Assembly (NCBI GenBank): GCA_029298735.1
Contig: JANSLP010000073.1
Location: 62,001-126,000, forward strand
DNA length: 64,000 bases
Source of the DNA: Ophiostoma sp. CBS 140.51
Taxonomy: Eukaryota; Ascomycota; Sordariomycetes; Ophiostomatales; Ophiostomataceae
Reading direction: 5' to 3'
Below the pieces are notes generated by a model that made no database searches, had not been told where the DNA came from, and saw only the letters and a list, made by a program, of their open reading frames with translations. Made by a program: the position numbers and the translations under genes. This document shows, piece after piece, positions 35,671-45,081 of the stretch (position 1 is its first letter; every line of letters begins with the position of its first letter).

Positions 35671-36824
35671 GATTGCGGATGTGTTATCGTAGCTTGTGAT
35701 ATCGGACTTCGTTGGGTGCAAGTTGTCGTGTGTTGCGACAGAGAAAGTATATTATGTATGGCTTTGAAGCTGCACAAAAGTTAGAAGCTCTGAAAATGCC
35801 CCTCCTAAAATTGTTCACATGCCGCTCAAGGCTGTGAGTATGTCAGCGGGGTGTTTTGCCACACAGAACTTCTGGACAATTACATAAGACAGCCAATTTT
35901 TGCCTGTGAATTTTACCTGGTCCGTCCGTCCCCTTCGTAATTAGCGCGATTATGCGGACAAGGGACCCAGACTGGTGGGTTATGGGGGGCGGGCGTTGCC
36001 CTGGCGACCTAACAGTGGAGAAAACCCAGGCTGGCGGCCTTGTCTGTGGCTTGACAACCAAAGCAGCGAATTTCATTGGCTGAGAGCTCTTGTTATGTTG
36101 TTTATTTTGGCTGCAGCGGCCGGGGGTGCCACAAGCCAGACTGCTACGCCGTATCTTACGAGCACAATAACAAAGGCTCCACAACGACCGAAAAGACGGG
36201 GGAAGGAGCGAGAGACACCTGAACGCCAGGGAGGGCAGGCGCACATGTTCAGTGAATCCAGTGAGTCCACTTCGTGTTTCCAGTGGCAAGACCGACCGAA
36301 CCAAGGCTCCGCAATTGCAACAACCACAACAAATAACAACAGCCAACAACACCTGCCTCGTTCACAACGCAACAGGGCACTCTTCAAAACAAAAGCAAGT
36401 CGGTGGCCACACAAACACACATACATACCAAGAATGCAGACTTGACGACAACGACACTCACTCACTCTTCCCTTCTCCTTCAAGCCCCCACCTTGTTGCA
36501 GCGAAACAATAACATATCCCAAGGCCGAGCCAGCATCGTTTTCTTTCTCTTCTCGTCTTCTCTGTTTATTATTCACGGCCTTTCCTTTTCTCCATTCTTT
36601 CTTTCTTCTTCTTTCCCCTCCTCCCTTCTTCACTTCTCTTCTCTTCAATCATCTTTGCTTGTCGCTCACTGCATCTCTTCTGCAATCGCATTCATATCGT
36701 CGCCGACGTTTCCCGGTTTTCTCTACTCAGCATCAATAGATCGTCGTTCGCATCCTGACCTCATCCCATCCGAATATCGCCGCACGCGACCAGGTCTTTC
36801 GCCTATTGCTTCTTTGTCCTTGCG
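35671..36824. other. Divergent promoter region of PCC1 and CDC14
   Basis: 1.15 kb shared upstream region. The plus strand is strongly CT-rich over about 36530-36700, marking the likely CDC14 leader. A GC-rich segment at 35960-36060 lies nearer PCC1. No gene is visible. Confidence 0.5.
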
Positions 36825-39066
36825 ATGGCGCCTTCGGCAAAGAACCCAAACATGGGGCAGGTGATTGAGTATCTTCCTGGTATGACGCGGCACTGTTTTT
36901 CCAGCGACCACGATGTCGTTTTTTTTTTTTTTTTTTGGTTTTGTTATTTTCATGACTTCTAATGCATCGCATATAGATCGTCTCTACCTCGGCTCGTACC
37001 TCAGCCAGCCCGACGCCGACACACTCTTCCCCTACGGTGCTTCTGCTCCCAAGTCGCCCAGCAAGAGATCACGGGCCCTCGCATCCGAACCCGCTGCTAC
37101 CAAGCCTTCTCCCGAACCCTACTACTTCACCGTCGACGACTCGCTCCTGTACAACGCCTTCCACCACGACTTTGGCCCACTGCACGTCGGCCATCTGTAT
37201 CGCTTTGCCCTGCACTTCCACGAGATCCTGGCTGCCACCGAGAGCCAACAGCGCCCAGTTGTTTTCTGGAGCCGCGCAGACCCAAGAAGTGCGTGAATCA
37301 CACCTCTTTCTTTTGTTTATAAGAAGCCAGGACATCTCTTGCTAACAGTACTTCCTTTGCTAGGCCGCGCCAATGCTGCTTGCTTGCTCGCTTGCTACAT
37401 GGTCCTGATCCAGTCATGGCCACCACATCTGGCACTTGCGCCTCTCGCGCAGGTTGACCCCCCATTGATGCCCTTCCGCGACGCCGGCTACAGCCAGGCC
37501 GATTACGGCATCACCGTCCAGGATGTTGTCTATGGTGTGTGGAAGGCCAAGGAGGAGGGCTGCTGTCTGCTGGACAACTTTGATCTGGCCGAGTACGAGC
37601 AGTTTGAGCGCGTCGAGCATGGCGACTTCAACTGGGTCACTCCCCACTTCCTGGCCTTTGCCTCACCCCAACACACGCCCGTTGCCCGCATCACCGAGGA
37701 CTCGGAGCTCTACGCTTCGCTGCCACGGACACTCGACGCCGTCGATGCCCACCCGACCCTGCCGCAGCCGTTCAAGAATGTGCTGCGCCACTTCTCCGAG
37801 CGCAACATTGGTCTCGTTGTGCGCCTCAATTCCCAGCTGTACTCACCGTCATACTTTGAGGCCCTCGGGATCCAGCATCTCGACATGATCTTCGACGACG
37901 GCACGTGCCCACCAATGTCGACTGTCCGCAAGTTCATTCGTCTCGCCCATGAGATGATCACGGTGCGCAAGAAGAGCATTGCCGTGCACTGCAAGGCTGG
38001 TCTCGGCCGGACAGGCTGCCTGATCGGCGCCTACCTCATCTACCGCTATGGCTTCACCGCCAACGAGATCATCTCTTTCATGCGCTTCATGCGTCCCGGC
38101 ATGGTTGTCGGTCCCCAGCAGCACTGGCTGCATCTGAACCAAGGTGTCTTCCGTGAGTGGTGGGTTGAGGAGCGTTTGGAGCGCAGACTCCGCCGCGAGT
38201 TTGCCGCAACACAGGCTGCCGCCTCTGCCAATGCCAACAACCTGCCTAGCACGCCCATCCGCGCCATGCAGAAGGCCAGCCTCGGTCGCTCCCAGTCGAC
38301 TTCCACACCACCCAACCGTTCTGCCTCGGGCCGTACACCTCTTAGCGAGGTGGACAAGGAGCGCAACAACGTTGCACAGGAGGATTATCTGCCCGCCCCA
38401 ACCCCTGGCCAGCCTCGCAAGAGCGCTCGTGCCGACCGCCACCATCCCTACTCGCGCAGCAAGACCGGCAGCTATAGCACTGCCACCAGCACTGTCGAGG
38501 AGGAGGATGCTGCTGCCGCCACCCTGGGCGACGAGGCCGAGCTGTTTGCGATCCTGCAGGAGAACGGCGGCGAAGACCAGTCCAGCCGTGGCAGCCGTGG
38601 TACTGATTCTGAGGAGGAGATCCACCTGCGCATGCGCATGCACCGCAAGGCGAACGCCGCTGCGTCGTCTTCCCCCGATGGTGCCAGCCGCCACCAGAAG
38701 TCGCGGTCTACTAGCCACAACAGCCGTAACACTGTGACGGCCACGACGACAACAACCACAACGACCACCACCGCGATCCACGAGAACGACGCATCCTTTG
38801 ACGCCGAGAACATTGGCTCTTCCATCAGCCGCGTCAAGTCCATTAAGGAGGTGCAGGGCCGTGAGCACCGCTCGACCTCGGCGTCGGGTGTTCTGGCCAA
38901 GGTCCGCGGCTCGGACCGGAGTGGCAGCCATGCCAGCGCAAAGCGGATGCCCGGTGCCCAGCCTACCGGTATTCGTAAGACTAGCAACCGTGTCGCTAGC
39001 GGCGGCAATGCCGCAACAGCGACCGCTATGGCCTCGGCCGCCCGCAAGATCTCGAGCATTCAATAA
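36825..39066 (+). CDS. CDC14: Dual-specificity phosphatase Cdc14
   Basis: Three exons, join(36825..36879,36977..37288,37364..39066), give 689 residues. Introns are 97 and 75 nt. Known: Cdc14 removes phosphate from Cdk sites (Ser-Pro) to drive mitotic exit, cytokinesis and septation; it is controlled by the network that Bub2 restrains. The N-terminal dual-specificity-like domain starts near EYLPGDRLYLGSYL. The catalytic domain has the P-loop HCKAGLGRTG with nucleophile C332 and R338. The DDGTCPP segment upstream carries the general acid, and GPQQHWLHLNQ closes the domain. Residues from about 400 to the end form a long low-complexity tail rich in Ser, Ala and Thr, with a threonine run around 488-496 and basic patches. 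Such tails carry localisation and regulatory sites in fungal Cdc14. The start is the first ATG in frame with DRLYLG. Confidence 0.97.
36919..36936 (+). repeat. 18-base T homopolymer in CDC14 intron 1
   Basis: An uninterrupted run of 18 T lies inside the first intron of CDC14, between its donor (36880) and acceptor (36976). It may act as the polypyrimidine tract but is long enough to be length-variable between isolates. Confidence 0.85.
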
Positions 39067-40731
39067 TTGAACACAACGAAAAAGATTAATACGCATATAC
39101 ACCACCCCCTACATTCCCCGACATGCATACACCGACAAAAAGCGACGAACGTTTTGGATACGGCGTCGAAGGCAGCGTCTACACGTATACGCACGCGGAT
39201 GCTCACCACCAAATCTGATTGACGAGTTATGACAATCTTTTCTATTCTTTTTCTACTCTTTTATTTTACTGTTCGACCTTAATCCTATGGTCTGGGTGCG
39301 CTTTGGCGTCATGGCGTGTTGTTGTGAATTGGCTTGCAGGCTTGCAATTTTTTGTTTTTGTTGACGTTCTATCCGCTTGTTTTCATCATCCTCTACAAAG
39401 CATCGGCGTTTGAACTGGTCATTTCTCCCATTGCCTAGGATCTGGGTATCTGGTTGAGGGAAAGGGACAAGGGACAGCAGAGAAAGGGAGTTTCGCATCT
39501 ATTTACTATGCTACGAGTTTATATCATGCAGAAGCAGATCCGCGGGAGCCGAGACTGCGCAGAAAGGGGGAGCAAGAGAAGAGGGGACGAGCGAGCGAGA
39601 GAAGGGGAACACGAGTGACATGTGGCTCGTATCATTTTTGTGATTGTATTTTTTATTTGCCGTCTTTTCTTTCTGACAGTTTCTCTGCAGCCGGTCTTGT
39701 CTCTTTTTTGCTTTTATTTTTCGTTTGGAGTATCTGTTTTTCGTCTCGTTCAAATGCAATTTTTTATTGACTGAACAACTTTGTGCCATTGAGTCCATCC
39801 GATTGTGAGGTTACTCACGACTTGTCCCCGTGCTTTGTTCTACAGCGGCCCGTTGTGGTGGCCATGGTCACATTCTAGAAAGACAGGGAATGTCGAGCTA
39901 TCGAGCTTGAAGCTTGGTCTATGGTCTGTTGGATGCGCCTTGAGATGTTGGTGACGGAGAAAGGGGAAAGGGAAAAAGAGGTGAAAAGGGGTATTCGGAT
40001 AGACTTTACACACAATCGTCTCAGTGGCCCAATTCCACGACCCAGCCTGTTGGTTCTTCTAATCTCGTCTCCCTTTCTTCTGCTCTCCGACAAAGCTCGT
40101 CACTTGACCTGTCACTCCTGTGGAAAACTCGAGAAGAAAGGAGGCCGTGCCCAAGCGGATGCAACATGCAAGAAAGCTGCAAAGCTACTGGTCTAGTAGT
40201 CTCGTCCCACCGGTGGGCAAGCCGGGCAATCCATCAGGCCGAGTCTGGCGGCAAAATCGAAGAGAGACCCAGTGGTGAGGGGAATACGCATGCGAGATAT
40301 TCAGTAGCTTCTATGACCATGTGTCTCAATTGCAACAAGCAATGCTGGTCATGGGAAGTGTCATAAGAGAAAAAAAAAGGTTATGGTTTAAGGTATTGAC
40401 CTGCACCCATTTATTCCACATTTCCATCCCTTCTACTCCCACAAGGCATACAGCAAAGGAAGGCCCGGCCCCTACTCTATTTTCAATATACACAGGGCAG
40501 ACAGAGGTCTTAAGACCAAAGACCTTGTGGAGATGGACTTTTTCAGTCAACTAAGGAAAAAGAGAGAGTACGGACGGAAAATAGGAGCGCGGCCCAATGT
40601 TCCCAGAAGTTAGCCGAGCAAGTTGAAGTGGAGCGATGACGGGGCGGCTTAGACTTGGAGACTTTTTTTTGGTAGACGGTGTAGGCGCAGGCGCGAGCAA
40701 GCGAGAATTATGGCTGCAGAACAAACGGCCT

Positions 40732-40767
40732 TTTGGATTTGTTGGATTTGTTGGATTTCTGGATTTT
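40732..40767. repeat. Tandem repeat, unit about TTGGATTTG
   Basis: Four imperfect head-to-tail copies of a nine-base unit (TTGGATTTG with a variant last copy) lie in noncoding DNA. Confidence 0.75.
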
Positions 40768-41473
40768 CTTTTTGCTGGTAGTGAAGCTTGGCCGCTGTAA
40801 CGGGTCGCAAAGACTGAGGTCGCAAGGACGTGAAGATGGAGATGGGTGCAGGATCGTCATTGGACGGGCGCTGTTTTAGCGTTCCCGAGCGGAGAGCCTG
40901 TGAAAGTTAAGAAAAAGGCTGAGCGGCAGCCTTGAGGAAAGAACAGAAAGAAAAAAACCACTCCCCGGGCTCAGCACCATCATAGGAAGGTGCAATGGAG
41001 ACAATGTGATTATTGTGTCAATACTCTAAACGAGATAAAATGAGAAAGTACGACTTTTTACCAGGAAAGAACGACTGGACAAAAGACGCACTGCGCCAGC
41101 ATCGATGCATCGCTCCTGCCACCATTTGTTGACTTAGGACCCCACTTTCTCCCGCAACAACAGATTGACCAATCGCATGCGACTATGACATTGTTAGCCG
41201 CCGACCTCACACACAACCACACATCGACATCGTGAGAGACGGAGGAACTTCTTACCAACACTGCACTCTTTTTCCTTTTTCTTTTTCAGAGAATCCACTT
41301 CGTCTCTTCCCATGCCTTCCGGCCCCTCGATGCGGCCAGCACTGGTAGACCGCGCCTCCACTCCACACACCCCTCCATTTTCTCGTTTGTCGTCTTCCTC
41401 GTTTGTCGTCTGTCGCTTGTAGGCTGGCCGCTTTCTTGGGGGCCATATCCATTCATTCATCCTCCAAGGCTTT

Positions 41474-41494
41474 CTGTAGTCTGTAGTCTGTAGT
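41474..41494. repeat. Tandem repeat, unit CTGTAGT, three copies
   Basis: Three perfect copies of a heptamer lie in noncoding DNA. They fall just upstream of a short duplicated CATCTGCG. Confidence 0.8.
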
Positions 41495-42796
41495 CTCTCA
41501 TCAAGAAAATTTTCTGCACATCTGCGCATCTGCGCCTAGCAAATACTGCATGCACCCTCACAGAAATCCCTCGGTCGATTTTGTCTGGAACTCCGCCCCC
41601 AAGCGGGCGATGCCCTCTGCATTGTATTGTCAAGATTTCTTCCTTATTGCCTACCTCATCGGCCCTGCTCGGCATATTCTGTACGGACGGAATGATGACA
41701 GGAAAAACCTCATCTTACGGTCCAACCAAGAGCACGAGAAATATCTAGTCGATGGAAGGATTATGACAGCCGTATGCTTCCTTGCATCCTCCATTTCTTG
41801 CTTCCTTGCCGGTCATCTCATTGTTGGCCCCCTTCCCATACCTCTTTATCCCCGCCTTGATATCCCTTTCCGTACTCTCAAATGCAGATGCACCATATCG
41901 GGTAGCGGTGTAATCTTTATGCCAGAATTTACTACGCATCTTGTAGTTGCGCATTTTGCGGCTGTTCGCGGTTATGGGGTTGCTCATCTAGGGTTTAGGG
42001 ATATATGGGAGGAATAATATGCTTTCGCCCCCAATTTTGCTCGTAAATGCACATTTCAAAGTGCACATTTGGCAAGCCAGGCAACAGTACAGTCACTTTG
42101 CACGAGACCTGATAAAAATCATAGACATAAACCAACGTAAAACCAAATTAGGGGCGTGCACCTACACCTTACACCATATCCAGAATGAGGTTTCTTCTCT
42201 CTCCACACCAACCCGGTAAAAAGACCCCCCAGTCAGCAACAGGATGCCGGCCGCTTTCTCGGGTCCCTCACACGGCTCCTCATCTAAATCCTTGTTGGTC
42301 CACTTCAATCCGTCTCTCTTTCCAGATGGTGTCACAAGAGGATCGAAGGATAAAAAGACACAATTTCGTTGCATTTTGGACGGTAATATGTACCAGAACG
42401 GGGAAATAGCTTCGAAAAGCTAGCTAGCTTGCCATTCTTGGCCAAGTCGTTGCACGCCGTAGGATGAGATGAAAAACCCGTCGACCAAGGCGATGCCGTA
42501 TGTGGAGATATGGAGGCTTGTATAAAGTGTATATTCTGGAGATTTTCAGTCGCCTTAAATATCTATGCACCAACGAAGGTGATCTCTGAGGCTGAATACT
42601 GGACATCTGATCACCAAAGAGGCCACAATTGAGGCCAAAAACGAAAAAAAGAAAGACCAAATAGGGGGCACAAAAGTACTTGACAGCTCCCATATAAGTC
42701 GCAATCTGCCTCACCGTCTACCTAGGAAGCCAGTTTATCAACAATACTTGACAGGGCTTGCCCTTCACTCTCCATTTCAAGCCTCAGAACACTCCA

Positions 42797-44665
42797 ATGC
42801 ATCCTCCGACTGGCAAATTCAGCAAACTCTCGCTGAATAAACCAGGCATGACGCCCGTTACTCGATCTCACGGCCACGGAGGTGAAGCCTCCGGAAGCAC
42901 ATCTGGTGGCCCTACACAGTCTCCACTTGAAGAGAAAGAAGACCAGCATTCCGGAAACGAAACGAGTCAAGACGAGAGCGAGGAAAACGATACAGATGAA
43001 GAGGACGACGGTCCCGTCCGCTCTCCGCTGACCGACCTTTTCTACAATGTCGACAACCTCGACGACGAGACCCAAGAACTTGTTCGCGAGCTGTTTCGTC
43101 CTCCCGCTCCGGAAGAGACACCGCCCATGGTCATTGAGTGGTGCGGTATCAGCAACGACCCGGACGTCTATGCCTTTCAGCTCCAAGAAGTTGTTCCCCG
43201 CACGATCCGCATCGGCTCGCCTACCAGTCGGATTCCGCGGCCGAGCTGTAACTGCACGGGGACGGCCAGTACGCCCTGCCGCCATTTAGTCTGGCTCATG
43301 GACCAGATTGCCAAGCAGACGCTGCATGACCACCATCCGGATGTCCCCTTGGTGTTAGACGGAGCTTCAGCATTTCCTCGAGAACTGCCCGATGCGTACA
43401 GCAACATTTCCGACTTTCATATTGACATTCTGGCCAATACTCTCCACTGCGGAGCGGGCCCTCCCGTCACAGGGCAGCCGAATCTTCACCGGGTGCGTGA
43501 GACTCGTGAGATTCTGGCCGGACTGGATGGAGTTCAGGACGACGATGGTGTCGACAAGTATGCGCCTGAGATCTTCGACCAGAGCAAGACGGAACTAGAG
43601 AGTCTGTTGTGGGGGAACGAGAGGCGAGATGATGGCGAAGAGGAAGAGGACGAGACTAGCGACGACGAAGATGACCAGATGGACGAAGACGAGGTCGACT
43701 CGGCTGAGAAGGAGAAGAAAACAAATGATACAAAGGCGGGCAGCAGCGAGGCACAAAAACGGCAACAACGGACAGGAGCCAAGGGTGATAGACGAGAAGG
43801 AGATCAACCAGATCAGATTGTTCGTGATCTCGTCGAGCGAGGTGACTTGCAGCGAACCGTCTTACGTCTTCTCGTCTCCAACGACGAGTTCTTTGCCATG
43901 TTTCTCAAGCTGTTGGCACCAAGCGACAAGGCCCGCGACTCGTTTCGCAAGATCCAGCAGCGGGTAGAGACTGTTCTCGATTCTTTGCTAGCCGTCAAGC
44001 CGTCTACACAACAACAACAATCTCGACTACTGATGCCACCTCCTGACCCGAGGACAAGGCGCACAACCAGTACACCATCTACACCCACCATCACTGTTAC
44101 AGCAGCCGAGTCTGCACCGCTTCCCCCAAACGAGGGAAACGCCGGCGTCACCGTCGCCTGGGCTGCTCAGCATGTCCAGCATGCTGTCCACCAGATCCAT
44201 CTTTTGTTGCAGCGACAGCTGCCTCGCCCACCAGGGGAACGGGCCCGCCGCAGTGCCGGCCGCGCTCTCGTTTGGATTTTACATGCCCTGGTGTTCTTCC
44301 ATAACCGCGATGCTCATGCAGGTGCCACACAAGACGACCGCAACCTGTACCAGCGGCTGGTGGGCAACTCGGATGGGTCGTCGCCTGCAAAGGGCTTCTT
44401 TTTGCTCGATGTACTGGCCCCACTGCACGATCAGACACACCTGCGCAGCCAGCTCAAGCGCATTAGACGACGCATCCAGGTCAATGGCTACAGGGAGCCG
44501 TACATGAAACGGCTGGACGAGATATTGGGGTTGATGAATGCGGCTGCCGAGAAGGAGGAGAAGGAGGGAGTACGAACACTTGTCCCTCCACCGACAGCCG
44601 GCTCGAAACGGCACGGTTCCAACACGAACACGCCGACGGACCGGCGGCCGAAGAGGATGCGATGA
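42797..44665 (+). CDS. SWIM zinc-finger protein of unknown function
   Basis: An intronless gene of 622 residues. The first ATG of the frame is at 42797; upstream only a TTG extends it. A SWIM zinc finger, CxCx7CxH, is formed by C151, C153, C161 and H163 in PSCNCTGTASTPCRHLVW. Strongly acidic, disordered segments flank it: residues about 45-80 (Glu/Asp after an SPLEEKEDQ stretch) and about 285-310. Around residues 450-600 a predicted helical region contains WAAQHVQHAVHQIHLLLQR and LVWILHALVFFHNRDAH. The basic C-terminus PKRMR could be a nuclear signal. Known: SWIM fingers bind DNA or proteins, for example in Sws1/Shu2 recombination factors and MuDR transposases. This protein is larger than Sws1, and I see no transposase core. 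Inferred: a nuclear protein. It converges on the CRT10-like gene. Confidence 0.85.
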   Translation: MHPPTGKFSKLSLNKPGMTPVTRSHGHGGEASGSTSGGPTQSPLEEKEDQHSGNETSQDESEENDTDEEDDGPVRSPLTDLFYNVDNLDDETQELVRELFRPPAPEETPPMVIEWCGISNDPDVYAFQLQEVVPRTIRIGSPTSRIPRPSCNCTGTASTPCRHLVWLMDQIAKQTLHDHHPDVPLVLDGASAFPRELPDAYSNISDFHIDILANTLHCGAGPPVTGQPNLHRVRETREILAGLDGVQDDDGVDKYAPEIFDQSKTELESLLWGNERRDDGEEEEDETSDDEDDQMDEDEVDSAEKEKKTNDTKAGSSEAQKRQQRTGAKGDRREGDQPDQIVRDLVERGDLQRTVLRLLVSNDEFFAMFLKLLAPSDKARDSFRKIQQRVETVLDSLLAVKPSTQQQQSRLLMPPPDPRTRRTTSTPSTPTITVTAAESAPLPPNEGNAGVTVAWAAQHVQHAVHQIHLLLQRQLPRPPGERARRSAGRALVWILHALVFFHNRDAHAGATQDDRNLYQRLVGNSDGSSPAKGFFLLDVLAPLHDQTHLRSQLKRIRRRIQVNGYREPYMKRLDEILGLMNAAAEKEEKEGVRTLVPPPTAGSKRHGSNTNTPTDRRPKRMR

Positions 44666-45081
44666 GGTGGAGGTGGCGGCTGCTGCCTTTTTTTTTTCTT
44701 TTTCATAGTAGATCTCCTTGTTTGGTTTTTGCATCTTACCTAGTTTGTTATTGTTGTCATCAGCCATGGCGGTGGACTCTTTGCCATTTTCATATTGCAC
44801 GCTGAGCGAGCAATCCTTTCACTTGTCTTTTGTTGAAACGAAATACTTTGATTTGAAAATAGTAATAGTAAGTAAGACTGGCAACCCATTTTGATTCTTC
44901 GCCGCCTGTAATGCTCCCAATTTTTGTTATGACCCTAGGATATCGAAACGAAAAGCAATAAAAAGAATGCAAGGTATACAAGGCCCCCCAATAACGCCGA
45001 TCGCAAAATATGCTCATGCTGAAGAGAGAAATGAAAGGAATATAAACAAAAAGAAAAGAAACAGATATAGCACCGCGTTCG
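44666..45081. other. Short convergent 3' region
   Basis: 416 bases separate the stops of the SWIM gene and the CRT10-like gene. The DNA is AT-rich with a T run near 44688-44703. It must hold both 3' ends, so the transcripts may overlap. No gene is seen. Confidence 0.55.

Larger units (their letters stand above)
39067..42796. other. Intergenic stretch between CDC14 and the SWIM gene
   Basis: 3.7 kb with no supported gene. An ATG-initiated frame of 155 codons (41550-42017, plus) encodes a protein with hydrophobic stretches, but it resembles nothing I know and has no supporting context. Short tandem repeats occur at 40732-40767 and 41474-41494. Confidence 0.45.

Noticed and set aside
37849..39105. 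A 418-codon minus-strand frame opposite CDC14
   Set aside because: Same cause: strong codon bias of CDC14 leaves the antisense frame open. No start context, splice or family signal supports it.
41991..42001. Telomere-like AGGGTTTAGGG
   Set aside because: A single partial unit inside mid-contig DNA, with genes on both sides; telomeres would show many tandem TTAGGG copies.
41550..42017. ATG-initiated 155-codon frame with hydrophobic stretches
   Set aside because: No family resemblance, signal peptide or codon-bias support. A frame this long is expected by chance in 64 kb read in six frames.
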